Source: Homoserinibacter gongjuensis
Lineage (GTDB): Bacteria; Actinomycetota; Actinomycetes; Actinomycetales; Microbacteriaceae
Direction: 5' to 3'
Length of the DNA stretch: 64,000 nucleotides
Assembly: GCF_030161875.1 (NCBI RefSeq)
Contig: NZ_BSVA01000001.1
Coordinates: 2,604,001 to 2,668,000 of the forward strand
The notes under the pieces were generated by a model. That model had not been told where the DNA came from, ran no database searches, and saw only the letters and a list, made by a program, of their open reading frames with translations. A program made the translations under genes and the position numbers. Below, piece by piece: positions 31,851 to 46,214 of the stretch (position 1 is the first letter of the stretch; every line of letters starts with the position of its first letter).

Positions 31851-32629
31851 GTCGATGACGTCTCCGTCGTCTCGGACGGAGGGCCACCCGGCCGGGGCGT
31901 CGTGTGAGCGATGTCCTGCGCGAGGACAGCGGCGCGCGCCAGCACGTCGAGCTGGGCGGGGGTGTAGAACTCGACCATCGCCTCGACGAAGGTGCGTCGG
32001 GTCATCCCGACGCCACCCGCGAGATGCGCAGCGGGGTCGACGAGCCAGGGATACTCGATGAGGTTCCGCGCCAGGGTGGGGGACAGACGTTCGGCGAGTC
32101 GGCGGCGGGCGTTCTCGTCGGCATCGGGCGGCAGCTCGGCGAGCTCCGTCCCGAGCGCGTCGGCCTCGGCGTCCGCCTCGACCATGCGCCGGAGGTCTCT
32201 CAGTGCGCTCGCGTCGTAGAGGCGCGCGGAGAGGTGGATGAGCGCGCTGTCGGGCTCGGAGAGGTGAGCGGCGACCGACGCGAAGCCTGCTGGAGCGTCG
32301 GCGGGAGCGTTGTCATGGAGCAGTTCCGCGATGTCGGCTCGGGCCCGCGTGAGTTGTGCGATCCGGGCGGTGAGGTCGGCATCGAGGTTCCGCAGCGCTT
32401 CAGTCGTTCCGTCAGCGCCTGCGCTCACCTTCGAAACGGTGGCAAGCGGCATGCCGAGTTCGACGAGGCGTCGGATGCGCAGCAGCCGCACCAGGTGCCG
32501 CACCTCGTACTCCTTGTAACCATTGGTGCGGCGCTGGGGCTGGTCGAGGAGCCCGAGTCGGTGGTAGTGACGGATTGTGTTGACTGTGGTGCCGGCCAGG
32601 GCGGCGAGTGCCCGCGTGCTCCAGCTCAT
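31847..32629 (-). CDS. MerR family transcriptional regulator
   Basis: A 260-residue regulator. The N-terminal winged helix-turn-helix reads RALAALAGTTVNTIRHYHRL and GLLDQPQRRTNGYKEYEVRH, followed by the MerR arm LLRIRRLVELGMPLATVSKV. The long C-terminal part is helical, acidic and has no Cys pair, which argues for an organic ligand rather than a metal. It starts 9 bases after the hydrolase stop, so they share a transcript. Its stop codon overlaps the -35 box of the promoter that drives the membrane protein and GPP34 genes. Confidence 0.88.
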   Translation of the reverse strand: MSWSTRALAALAGTTVNTIRHYHRLGLLDQPQRRTNGYKEYEVRHLVRLLRIRRLVELGMPLATVSKVSAGADGTTEALRNLDADLTARIAQLTRARADIAELLHDNAPADAPAGFASVAAHLSEPDSALIHLSARLYDASALRDLRRMVEADAEADALGTELAELPPDADENARRRLAERLSPTLARNLIEYPWLVDPAAHLAGGVGMTRRTFVEAMVEFYTPAQLDVLARAAVLAQDIAHTTPRPGGPPSETTETSST

Positions 32630-32638
32630 GGGACCCGC

Positions 32639-36467
<3,829 letters not shown>

Positions 36468-36496
36468 CGTACGCCGCGAGCGGGGGCGGTGGATGG

Positions 36497-36569
36497 TGGG
36501 CGATACCAGACTCGAACTGATGACCTCTTCCGTGTGAAGGAAGCGCGCTACCAACTGCGCCAATCGCCC
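36497..36569 (-). tRNA. tRNA-Val (CAC)
   Basis: Minus-strand cloverleaf: acceptor GGGCGAT pairs with ATCGCCC, the D arm includes TTGGCGCAGTTGGTAGCGC, the anticodon arm CTTCCTTCACACGGAAG has anticodon CAC, and the T arm is CAGTTCGAGTCTG. CCA is not encoded. Confidence 0.95.
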
Positions 36570-36705
36570 GCGACGACCATCCTGCCACACTCGCGGGGCT
36601 GTTCCCGCACGTCGAAAATCGGATGTCACACAGCTGTGTTTCGGTTTTGTGCTCGCGCCCGGATCGGCTACAGTCGAACACGCGCCGCCGAACGGTGGAG
36701 CAAAT

Positions 36706-36777
36706 GCGGATGTGGCGCAGTGGTAGCGCATCACCTTGCCAAGGTGAGGGTCGCGAGTTCGAATCTCGTCATCCGCT
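36706..36777 (+). tRNA. tRNA-Gly (GCC)
   Basis: Acceptor GCGGATG pairs with CATCCGC. The anticodon arm CACCTTGCCAAGGTG gives GCC, and the T arm is GCGAGTTCGAATCTCGT. Standard 72-base gene with discriminator T. Confidence 0.96.
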
Positions 36778-36832
36778 CGAGTTAGGAGTCTCACGGTCCG
36801 CTGTACTAACCAAGTGCAGTGACCGCACACCT

Positions 36833-36903
36833 GGTGGCGTGGCCGAGAGGCGAGGCAGCGGCCTGCAAAGCCGTCCACACGGGTTCGAATCCCGTCGCCA
36901 CCT
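36833..36903 (+). tRNA. tRNA-Cys (GCA)
   Basis: Acceptor GGTGGCG pairs with CGCCACC. The anticodon arm GGCCTGCAAAGCC gives GCA, and the T arm is ACGGGTTCGAATCCCGT. Discriminator T, as usual for tRNA-Cys. Confidence 0.96.
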
Positions 36904-36932
36904 CACTCGGCAAACTGAATAGCCTCACGTAG

Positions 36933-37004
36933 GCGCGATTGGCGCAGCGGTAGCGCGCTTCCCTGACACGGAAGAGGTCACTGGTTCGATCCCAGTATCG
37001 CGCA
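36933..37004 (+). tRNA. tRNA-Val (GAC)
   Basis: Acceptor GCGCGAT pairs with ATCGCGC. The anticodon arm CTTCCCTGACACGGAAG gives GAC, and the T arm is CTGGTTCGATCCCAG. Very similar to the minus-strand tRNA-Val (CAC) 430 bases away. Confidence 0.96.
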
Positions 37005-37026
37005 CAGCATCATCCCAACCACGAAA

Positions 37027-37045
37027 GCCCCCGCCTGACGGGGGC
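37027..37045 (+). terminator. Rho-independent terminator after the tRNA cluster
   Basis: Stem GCCCCCG (37027-37033) and CGGGGGC (37039-37045) with loop CCTGA, followed by ATTTCTTT. Confidence 0.85.
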
Positions 37046-37097
37046 ATTTCTTTGCCCTGAAACCGTCGCATCCGGGGCGTGCCCTACGCTCGGAGCC

Positions 37098-37778
37098 ATG
37101 ACCGACCCCTCGAGTCCCATGGTGCCGGCCGGCTGGTATCCCGATCACGATGTTCCCGGCGGACAGCGCTGGTGGAGCGGCATCGAGTGGACGGAATACC
37201 GCACGCCTCCCGCGGCTGCCCCGCAGTACGTCGCTCCGCAATACGCCTACGCGCCGGCTGCGACTCAGATCGCGTTGCCTCCGGATGCGTGGCCCTACGT
37301 CGGGCAGGCGGCGCCCGTCGGCACCGCGGTGCCGTTGTGGGCTCCGCTCTACGGAGCCACGATGAGGCAGGCGTGGACGCGGTTCTGGCGCAAGTACGCC
37401 GACTTCTCCGGGCGTGCCTCGCGGTCGGAGTTCTGGCTGGCCTACCTGTGGTTCGTCATCATGATCTTCGGTTCGTACTTCGCCTTCGCCCTGCTGTTCG
37501 CCGTGCTGGGCGGTATCGGCTCGGCGATCGACGGCTCCAACGGGAGCAGCGCTGCCCTCGGCATCGGCGCGGGCGTCTTCGGCTTGCTCTGGCTCGGCGC
37601 CTACATCGCGGCCGTGATCCCGATGATCTCGGTGACGGTGAGACGGCTGCATGACGCCGGCTACGCGGGCTACTACTTCTTCATGGGCTTCATCCCTCTC
37701 GTCGGCGGGATCCTGCTGCTCGTGTACCTCGTGACGGAGTCGCGACCGCAGGGTGCCGTGTACGACCTGCCCCGCTGA
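37098..37778 (+). CDS. DUF2510-DUF805 membrane protein
   Basis: A 226-residue protein with two known domains of unknown function. The N-terminal DUF2510 motif is PAGWYPDHDVPGGQRWWSG with WTEY; a Pro/Ala-rich linker follows, then DUF805 (from WTRFWRKYADFSGRASRSEF to the end) with three to four membrane helices and the typical VTVRRLHDAGYAGYYFFMGF. A TACGCT box at 37085-37090 lies 7 nt before the ATG, so the transcript is probably leaderless. DUF2510 may bind peptides or lipids at the membrane face; this is inference. Confidence 0.9.
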   Translation: MTDPSSPMVPAGWYPDHDVPGGQRWWSGIEWTEYRTPPAAAPQYVAPQYAYAPAATQIALPPDAWPYVGQAAPVGTAVPLWAPLYGATMRQAWTRFWRKYADFSGRASRSEFWLAYLWFVIMIFGSYFAFALLFAVLGGIGSAIDGSNGSSAALGIGAGVFGLLWLGAYIAAVIPMISVTVRRLHDAGYAGYYFFMGFIPLVGGILLLVYLVTESRPQGAVYDLPR

Positions 37779-37844
37779 CTTCCGATCGCCGGTCTCCGTC
37801 TTCCGGGGGAACCGTGACAGTTCGGATCGACGTAGCCTCGAGCG

Positions 37845-38132
37845 ATGAGTGCGAACGAGCCGCGACCTCCCGCGAACCGTCGTCCGGGCGGGGGTCTCAC
37901 CGCCTACCTGGCCATCGGCATCGGGGCCGGCGTCGCGATCGGGGTCGCCCTGGAGAACATCGGCCTCGGCATCGGGATCGGCATTGCGCTCGGCATCGCG
38001 CTCGGCAGCGCGGCCGAGGCATCGAACAGGCGGGCAAGCGGGGGTCGCGAGCTCAGCGATCACGGAAGCGCCGATGACCGAGGCGCCGATGACGGACGCA
38101 CCGGCGACGGAGAGCCCCTCGCCCGCCGCTAA
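37845..38132 (+). CDS. Small glycine-zipper membrane protein
   Basis: A 95-residue unrecognised protein. A Pro/Arg-rich start ([17 protein letters not shown]) leads into one or two hydrophobic helices packed with small residues ([20 protein letters not shown], then [17 protein letters not shown]). The spaced Gly residues suggest tight helix-helix packing. The tail is polar with short D/G/A repeats ([19 protein letters not shown]). A TAGCCT box at 37833-37838 lies 6 nt before the ATG (leaderless form). It ends 10 bases before thrS. Confidence 0.72.
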   Translation: MSANEPRPPANRRPGGGLTAYLAIGIGAGVAIGVALENIGLGIGIGIALGIALGSAAEASNRRASGGRELSDHGSADDRGADDGRTGDGEPLARR

Positions 38133-38142
38133 AGTAAGCAGA

Positions 38143-40097
38143 ATGAGCGCGCAGACCGGATTCGACCTGTTTCCCGACCGCGCCGTCATCGCGATTCGCG
38201 TGAACGGCCAGCTGATGGACAAGGCGGCGACGGTCACGGAGACCGACACGGTCGAGCCTGTCGATGTCGAGTCGCCCGACGGTCTGAACATCCTGCGCCA
38301 CTCCACGGCTCACGTGCTCGCCCAGGCCGTGCAGCGCATCAACCCCGAGGCGAAGCTCGGTATCGGGCCGCCGGTGCAGGACGGCTTCTACTACGACTTC
38401 GACATCGCCGAGCACTTCTCGCCCGACGACCTCGGCGCGATCTCCAAGGAGATGGATCGCATCATCCGTGCGGGCCAGCGTTTCGTACGCCGCGTCGTGA
38501 GCGACGACCAGGCACGTGCCGAACTCGCCGCCGAGCCGTACAAGCTCGAGCTCATCGGGCTCAAGGGCGGAGCGGAGTCGGGAACAGACGGAGAGAGCGT
38601 CGAGGTCGGGGCCGGCGAGCTCACGATCTACGACAACGTCGACCGCGACGGCAACGTCGTCTGGAAGGACCTCTGCCGTGGCCCGCACGTGCCCAACACG
38701 GGCGCACTCGGCCAGTTCAAGCTCATGCGCGTCGCCGCCGCCTACTGGCGGGGCTCGGAGAAGAACCCGCAGCTTCAGCGTATCTACGGCACGGCCTGGC
38801 CCAGCAAGGCGGAACTGCGCGCCTACCTCGAACGCCTCGGGGAGGCGGCCAAGCGCGACCACCGCAAGCTCGGCAAGGAGCTCGACCTGTTCTCCTTCCC
38901 CGACGAGATCGGCTCGGGGCTGTCGGTGTGGCATCCGCGTGGGGGAGTCGTGCGGATGGAGATGGAGCAGCACGCACGTCGTCGGCACGTCGAGGCGGGC
39001 TACACCTACGTGTACACGCCGCACATCGCGAAGGAGGATCTCTTCCTCCAGTCGAACCACCTCGTCACCTACAAGGAGGGCATGTTCCCGCCCATCGTGA
39101 TGGACGAGGAGCGTGACGAGAACGGCGAGATCACCAAGCAGGGCCACGACTACTACCTCAAGCCCATGAACTGCCCGATGCACATCCTGATCTACAAGGA
39201 GCGCGCGCGCAGTTACCGTGACCTGCCCATGCGACTCGCGGAGAACGGCACCGTGTACCGCAACGAGCTCTCCGGGGCGCTGCACGGCCTCACGCGGGTG
39301 CGCGGCTTCACCCAGGACGACTCGCATCTGTTCGTGACCCCCGAGCAGCTCGAGCCCGAGGCCACCAAGGTGCTCGAGTTCGTGATCTCGATGCTGCGCG
39401 ACTTCGGCCTCGATGACTTCGAGCTCGAGCTGTCGATGCGCGACGACGAGAAGTCGAAGTGGATCGGCTCCGACGAGTTCTGGGAGTACTCCACGAACGC
39501 CCTGCGCAACGTGGCGAAGGCCTCCGGCCTCAAGCTCACCGAGATGCCGGGCGAGGCGGCCTTCTACGGCCCCAAGATCGACCTGAAGACCCGGGATGCG
39601 ATCGGCCGCACCTGGCAGCTCTCGACCGTGCAGGTCGACCCCAACCTGCCCGAGCGTTTCGAGCTCGAGTACACCGACCGTGATGGGCAGAAGAAGCAGC
39701 CCATCATGATCCATCGCGCCCTCTTCGGTTCGATCGAGCGCTTCTTCGCGATCCTGCTCGAGCACTACGCCGGCGCCTTCCCGGCGTGGCTCTCGCCCGT
39801 GCAGGTGGTCGGCGTTCCCGTCGCCGAGGAGTTCGTCGACTACCTGGGCGGCATCATCGACCGGCTGCGCGCCGAGGGGTGCGCGCCGAGCTCGACGTGA
39901 GCGACGAGCGGATGCAGAAGAAGATCCGCACGCACACCCTCATGAAGGTGCCCTTCCAGCTGATCGCCGGCGCGCAGGATCGCGACGCCGGAACGGTGAG
40001 CTTCCGCTTCCGCGACGGGCGTCAAGACAACGGCATCCCGGTCGACGAGGCCGTGCGCCGCATCCGCGAGGCGATCGACACCCACGCTCAGGTGTAG
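38143..40097 (+). CDS. thrS: Threonyl-tRNA synthetase (frame slip)
   Basis: Charges tRNA-Thr. The short TGS domain ([20 protein letters not shown]) is followed by the editing domain ([12 protein letters not shown]) and the class II core: motif 2 region [20 protein letters not shown] and zinc-site Cys in KPMNCPMHI, motif 3 [20 protein letters not shown], then the anticodon-binding domain. Corrected length is about 651 residues. The frame slips near 39881 (GAGGGG for GAGGGGG), where RLRAEG continues as [19 protein letters not shown] box at 38130-38135 lies 7 nt before the ATG. Confidence 0.95.
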
Positions 40098-40283
40098 CGC
40101 AGCTTTCTTGCGTCGGCCCGCACGATCCTTGTGCGTGCCCCGCCTGATTCGCAGGAATTGCTGTAGCGCGCGCGTCTGCGGGGCGGCTACGTTACCGACC
40201 AGGCGTCGCATAGACCACTAGGTCTACCCGTGAACAGGGGGCGTGGCGCCGGATACCGCACCACCACTCGCGGAAGGGAAGCC

Positions 40284-43200
40284 ATGCGCTCTCGTCGATC
40301 TGTGCTCGTGTCCGCTGGCGCCGCTCTGGCGCTCGTCCTGGGGGCGATCGCAGCCCCGCGTACGCGGCCGACCCGCCACAGGACTTCACCGGGGGCGCCG
40401 TCAGTCCGGAAGGGCCCCCGCAGGAGGGTGCCCGCACCAAGACGGGGCAGCTCGCCGAGAGCGACGCCGCGCTGCTCGCGCGCGCCGACGGCGAGGTCGT
40501 GCCGGTGATGGTGAAGGTCGATGTCGATCCGGTCGCCTCGTACACCGGCGACGTCGACGGCTACCGCGCGACGAGCCCCGAGGTCACGGGCAAGAAGCTC
40601 TCGCTCTCCGACGCCGCCGTTACGAGGTACCTCGACTACGTGAAGGGCGTCATCGCCGAGACACAGGCGGCCATCACGGCAGCGGTCCCGTCGGCCCGGC
40701 CGATGGAGACCTACGCGGTCGCCTACGGAGGGCTCGCGATGACGGTGAAGGCACGGGATGCCAAGGCCGTTCTCGCGGTCGACGGCGTCGCCGCGGTGCA
40801 GGAGAACTCGCTGCGCCACCTGCCGGCGTCGGCGAGCGACGCGCTCACGGCGTCGGCATCCGCGGTCACCGCTCAGGGCGCAGCGCTCACCGGCGACGGC
40901 GGCGGCACGCTCGACAACGACGCGAGCACGTTCATCGGCGCGGATGCCGTGTGGCCCTCGCTCGGCGGCCGCGACAAGGCCGGCGCCGGGGTGATCGTCG
41001 GTGTCATCGACACCGGGATCTGGCCCGAGCACCCGATGCTCGCCGACAACGGCCTCGCGGCGCCGGCTGGCGGCCCGTGGGCGTGCGAGTTCGGTGAGGG
41101 CGGCGACGACGACTTCGCGTGCAACGACAAGCTCGTGGGGGCGTACGCCTTCCTCGACACCTACACGGCCCTCAACGCCGTCGGCGAGGAGGACTTCTGC
41201 TCTGCGTCCGGATGCTCGGCTCGTGACTCCGACGGGCACGGCACGCACACCGCGACGACCGCGGCGGGCGACTATGTGACCAACGCGCCGATCTTCGGCG
41301 TCGACCGAGGGCCGGTAAGCGGCATCGCCCCCGGGGCTTCGGTGATCGCCTACCGCGCGCTCGGCCCGCAGGGCGGCTACACCTCCGACCTGCTCGCAGC
41401 CGTGCAGCAGGCGATCGTCGACGGCGTCGACGTGATCAACTACTCCGTCAGTGGCTCGGCATCGGCCTACACCGACGCCGTCGAGCTCGCCTTCCTCGAC
41501 GCGTACGCCGCGGGAATCGCGGTCAACGCCTCCGCGGGCAACGACGGCCCGGGAGCGTCCACCGCCAACCACGCGGGCCCGTGGGTCACGACGGTGGCGG
41601 CGTCGACCTTCGATCGGCAGTTCGCATCCACCCTCACTCTCACGGCAGCGGATGGCGAGAGCTACTCCAAGGGCGGCGCGACGCTCACGCAGGGCGTCAC
41701 CGACGTGACCGTCGTGCTCGCGGCGTCGGTTCCCGGCTACACGGGTGGCGCACTCTGCCTCGAGCCCTTCCCGGCGGGATCGGTCGAAGGCCAGGTCGTG
41801 GTGTGCGCCCGCGGCGAGAACGGCCGTGTCGAGAAGGGCTACAACGCCCTGCAGGGTGGGGCAGCGGGCATGATCCTCTACAACCCCACGGCGAGCGACG
41901 TCGAGACCGACAACCACTTCCTCCCGGCGATCCACCTCGAGGGGCCGAACGACGAACTGCTCGCGTTCCTGACGGCGCATGCCGACGTCACCGCGAGCTG
42001 GGAGGCCGGCCAGTCCACGGCCGCCCAGCCGGATGTGATGGCCGGGTTCAGCTCGCGCGGCCCGATCGGGGAGTTCATCAAGCCCGACATCACCGCGCCC
42101 GGTGTGCAGATCCTCGCGGGGCACACGCCCGCGTCGACGGATCTCGCGACGGGGCCCCAGGGGAGCTCTTCCAGGCGATCGCGGGAACGTCGATGTCGTC
42201 GCCGCACGCGGCGGGCGTCTCCGCCCTCCTTGTGGCGGCGCATCCCGAGTGGACGCCGGGGCAGATCAAGTCGGCGCTCATGACCTCGTCGGTTCAGAGT
42301 GTCGTGAACCCGGACGGCACGCCGGCCGGTGTGTTCGATCGGGGTGCGGGCAGCATCCGCGCCGACCGGGCGGTCGCGCCGACCGTCACGATCAGCGAGA
42401 CGGCGGAGGACTTCGCCGCCGGCGCCGCCGACCCGCTCAGCCGGCTCGACCTCAACATCCCCAGCATCCTCGTGGATCCGCTCCCAGGGGCCGCGATCGT
42501 GAAGCGCACCATCACCAACGTGAGCGGCAAGACCCAGAGCTTCTCGGTGTCGTCGTCGTTCGCGGATGGCGTGCGGGCGTTCGTCACGCCCTCGCACTTC
42601 ACGCTTCCCGCGGGGAAGTCGAAGACGATCACGATCGTGCTGAGCGGGATCAGCGCGGAGAACGGCTGGCACGAGGGGCAGCTGACCATCAGCCCGACCC
42701 GCGGGAAGGCGCTGCCTGCGGTAGTCCCGGTCGCGGTCAACGTGGGTGAGGCGTCGATCGCTCTCGCGCAGTCGTGCGCACCGACCGAGATCAAGCGCGG
42801 GGCCACCTCGACATGCACCGTGACGGCCTCGAGTTCGCTGCCGGTCGACGTGCAGGCGACGATCGACGTCGTCGCGAGTCCGATCCTCAAGGTCACGAAG
42901 GTGACGGCACCCGCCACCAAGCGGGCGCTCGGCGCGAGCTGGAAGGGCACGCTCACGGCGGCGCTTCCGCCGACCGTCGACGCGGTGACCGGAGTGGACC
43001 CGTCTGAGGTCGTCAGCGGCTACCTGCCGCTCGCGGACTTCGGCATCGCGCCGGTCGCGGGCATGGGAGACGAGAGCATCGTCAACTTCACGGTGCCGGC
43101 CTTCACCTACGGCGGCGAGGTCTACGACCGCATCGGCGTGGTGTCGAACGGCTACGTCGTGGTCGGCGGCGGTGGCGCGGCCGATGTCGAGTACGAGCCG

Positions 43201-43688
43201 CCGGCATCCTTCCCCGACCCGGCGACGCCGAACAATGTGATCGCGCCGTTCTGGACCGACCTCAACCCGGCAGCGGGCGGGGAGATCCGGGTCGGTTCGC
43301 TCAGCGACGGCGTGAGCGACTACCTCGTGGTGGAGTGGACCGACGTGCCCTCGTGGAGCGGGGAGAGAACACCTTCCAGGTCTGGATCCAGCTCGGCGCC
43401 ACCGAGAACAACTGGATGACCTATGGCGGGGAGCTCACACCCGACGCGGCGGTCGGTTCGCTCGTCGGCGCGGAGAACCGCGACGGCACGAGCGGTGTCA
43501 CGGTGACCGATGTCGACACCGACCTGGCCTACGTCGTGCAGACGAGCCCGCCGACGGCGGGTGGCGCGGTGACCTTCGACTACACGATCAAGGGTCTGCT
43601 GCACGGCACGTGGTCGACCTCGGCGACGCTGAGGTCGGATGCGATCAACACGATCCCGATCGAGGTGACCAAGATCCGGGTTCGTTGA
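40284..43688 (+). CDS. Secreted subtilisin-like serine protease, S8 family (three frame slips)
   Basis: A large exported protease, about 1135 residues. A signal peptide (SVLVSAGAALALVLGAIAAP, ending AYA-AD) precedes an I9-like propeptide, then the catalytic domain with Asp about 243 (VGVIDTGIWPEH), His about 319 (DSDGHGTHTATT) and Ser about 637 (IAGTSMSSPHAAG). A PA domain is inserted before the Ser (CARGENGRVEKGYNALQGG). Fibronectin-like beta regions form the C-terminus. The frame slips at 40354-40357, 42160-42163 and 43360-43363. GGAAGG precedes the ATG. It separates thrS from the HIT gene and ends in a hairpin. Confidence 0.93.
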
Positions 43689-43698
43689 GGGCCGCAGT

Positions 43699-43732
43699 CA
43701 CGCGGGGCGCGTCGATCGGCGCGCCCCGCGTG
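43699..43732 (+). terminator. Hairpin after the protease gene
   Basis: A perfect 13-bp stem, CACGCGGGGCGCG (43699-43711) with CGCGCCCCGCGTG (43720-43732), 11 bases past the stop codon. Confidence 0.75.
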
Positions 43733-43755
43733 GCATGCGAGATAACCTGGCGGGG

Positions 43756-44319
43756 ATGACACGCGACTACGACGGCACCGAGTATCCCGACGCGGAGTCC
43801 TCGAGCGCGTTCGCGGGCGTACCAGACGGATTCGCCCGGCTCTGGACGCCCCACCGGATCGCCTACATCGAGCAGGGCGGCGCCGCCCCGGGCGACGCAT
43901 GCGTCTTCTGCACCGCCCCGACTCTCCCCGACGAACAGGCGCTCATCGTGCATCGCGGGGTGAAGGCCTACGCGCTGCTCAACCTGTTCCCTTACAACAG
44001 CGGTCACCTGCTGGTCGTGCCGTACCGGCACATCGCGCTCTACGACGAAGCGGATGCCGAGGAGGTCGCCGAGATCGGCGCGATCACGCAGACCGCGATG
44101 CGCGTCATCCGGCAGACCTCGCACGCGGATGGCTTCAACCTGGGCATGAACCAGGGTGCGATCGCGGGTGCGGGCATCGCCGCGCATCTGCACCAGCACG
44201 TCGTGCCTCGCTGGGCGACGGATGCGAACTTCTTCCCCATCGTCGCCCGCACCAAGGCGCTGCCGAAGCTCCTCGGCGAAGCCCGGCAGGAGATCGCCGA
44301 CGCCTGGCCGCGCCCCTAG
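43756..44319 (+). CDS. HIT family nucleotide hydrolase/phosphorylase
   Basis: A 187-residue histidine-triad protein; the actinobacterial relative Rv2613c is an AP4A phosphorylase. The triad is HLHQHVV (residues 144-148 hold the histidines), a Cys pair is at CVFCTAP (C49/C52), and NLFPYNSGHLLVVPYRH is typical. A TAACCT box at 43743-43748 is 7 nt from the ATG. In many actinobacteria it follows thrS directly and precedes pgsA; here the protease lies before it and pgsA is absent. Confidence 0.93.
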   Translation: MTRDYDGTEYPDAESSSAFAGVPDGFARLWTPHRIAYIEQGGAAPGDACVFCTAPTLPDEQALIVHRGVKAYALLNLFPYNSGHLLVVPYRHIALYDEADAEEVAEIGAITQTAMRVIRQTSHADGFNLGMNQGAIAGAGIAAHLHQHVVPRWATDANFFPIVARTKALPKLLGEARQEIADAWPRP

Positions 44320-44323
44320 GAGG

Positions 44324-44361
44324 CTGAGGAGCGGCGGCCGCAGGACGACGCGTCTCGAAGC
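44324..44361. repeat. Short palindromic 3'-end element, copy 2
   Basis: GGCTGAGGAGCGGCGGCCGC ... GACGCGTCTCGAAGCC, between the convergent HIT and pdxY genes. It matches the family form GGTTGAGTAGCG-hairpin-CGTATCGAAACC. Confidence 0.55.
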
Positions 44362-44365
44362 CCGG

Positions 44366-45228
44366 CTACCGCAGCTGCCGCACCGCGAACTGCATCCGGG
44401 GGTGCGCGTAGTACTCCTGCGACTCCACGAGCTGCAGTTCACGCGCCGCTGCCTCGTGCGTCGTGCGCAGCAGGTCCCACACGCTCGAGGTGGTACGCGC
44501 GAGCGCCTCGGCGGCGTTCCGCGTCGCGAGGTAGTGCGCGGTGAACAGGGCGGCCGTCACATCGCCCGAGCCGTTGGCCTTGAGGGGAGCAGCGGCGTCT
44601 GCACGATCCAGGCGCCCGCGGCGTCGACGACCATCATCTCGATGGTGTCCGGCTCGCGATCGGGGCGCTCGACGCTCGTCACGAGCACGGTGCCGGGTCC
44701 CATGGCGCGCGCGGCGTCGGCGGAGGCGAGCGTCGACTCGATCGTGTCGGGCTCGGTCTCGGTGAGGAAACCCAGCTCGAACTGGTTCGGGGTGATGAGG
44801 TCGGCCACCGGAACCACGCGCTCACGCAGCAGCACCGGGATCGCGGGCGCGACGAAGCATCCGGATTTCGCATTGCCCATGACGGGGTCGCATGCGTAGA
44901 CGGCGTGCGGGTTGGCGGCCTTCACGCGCGTCACGGCGTCGATGATGACGTCGCCGATACCCTCCGAGCCCTGATACCCCGAGAGCACCGCGTCGAGCTG
45001 GGGGAAGACGCCGCGCTCCTCGACGCCCGTGATGACCTCCCGAACGTCGTCGGGCGAGATGAGCGGCCCGCGCCAGGCGCCGTAGCCGGTGTGGTTGGAG
45101 AAGGTGACGGTGTACACCGGCAGCACCTCCACCCCGATGCGCTGGAGCGGGAAGACGGCGGCGGAGTTGCCGACGTGTCCGTAGGCGACGGCCGACTGGA
45201 TCGAGAGGATCTTCACCCGCTCGATCAT
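44366..45228 (-). CDS. pdxY: Pyridoxal kinase (frame slip)
   Basis: Phosphorylates pyridoxal (and possibly pyridoxine/pyridoxamine) in vitamin B6 salvage. Typical are [37 protein letters not shown], and the catalytic Asp in [14 protein letters not shown], which is readable only after correcting the slip at 44584-44587 (four G on the plus strand, five expected). 287 residues. It diverges from pdxS, so salvage and de novo synthesis of pyridoxal phosphate are side by side. ATG 45228 or GTG 45216 could be the start. Confidence 0.92.
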
Positions 45229-45303
45229 GCCACCGCCCGATGGGTGGCTCAGCCCGAAGGGTACGGCGGCCGGAGGCATGCGTCGCGGAATAGAATTCGG
45301 TGC

Positions 45304-46214
45304 ATGACCACCCCCGCAGCCGAATCCTCCGCCCCTGCCCTGGGCACCGACCGCGTCAAGCGCGGCCTCGCCGAGATGCTCAAGGGCGGGGTGATCATGG
45401 ATGTCGTCACCGCCGAGCAGGCGCGCATCGCGGAAGACGCGGGCGCCGTCGCCGTCATGGCGCTCGAGCGCGTTCCCGCCGACATCCGCGCGCAGGGCGG
45501 CGTGGCGCGCATGAGCGACCCCGACCTCATCGACGACATCATCTCCTCGGTCTCGATCCCCGTCATGGCGAAGGCGCGCATCGGGCACTTCGTCGAGGCT
45601 CAGGTGCTCCAGGCGCTCGGCGTCGACTACATCGACGAGTCGGAGGTGCTCTCGCCGGCCGATTATGTGAACCACATCGACAAGTGGCGTTTCACCACTC
45701 CCTTCGTCTGCGGCGCAACCAACCTTGGCGAGGCGCTGCGGCGGATCACCGAGGGCGCCGCGATGATCCGCTCGAAGGGCGAGGCGGGCACGGGCGACGT
45801 GTCGGAGGCGACCAAGCACATCCGCACCATCACCGGTGAGATCAACGCGCTGCGCTCCAAGACCAAGGACGAGCTCTACGTGGCCGCCAAGGAACTGCAG
45901 GCCCCGTACGAGCTCGTGGCCGAGATCGCCGAGACCGGCAAGCTGCCGGTGGTGCTGTTCACCGCGGGTGGCGTCGCGACGCCCGCGGATGCGGCGCTCA
46001 TGATGCAGCTCGGGGCGGACGGCGTGTTCGTCGGATCCGGCATCTTCAAGTCGGGGAGCCCGCGAAGCGCGCCGCCGCGATCGTGAAGGCCACGACGTTC
46101 TTCGACGACCCGGGCGTGATCGCGGATGCCTCGCGCGGGCTGGGCGAGGCCATGGTCGGCATCAACGTGTCCGACCTTGCGGCGCCGCACCGTCTCGCCG
46201 AGCGTGGCTGGTAA
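45304..46214 (+). CDS. pdxS: Pyridoxal 5'-phosphate synthase subunit PdxS (frame slip)
   Basis: The synthase subunit of the ribose 5-phosphate-dependent B6 pathway, working with PdxT ammonia. Visible are [40 protein letters not shown], the catalytic-Lys region [14 protein letters not shown], and [20 protein letters not shown]. The frame slips at 46053-46056 (GGGG for GGGGG) within [16 protein letters not shown]. Corrected length is 303 residues. TAGAAT at 45291-45296 lies 7 nt before the ATG, a leaderless promoter. Overlaps pdxT. Confidence 0.96.
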
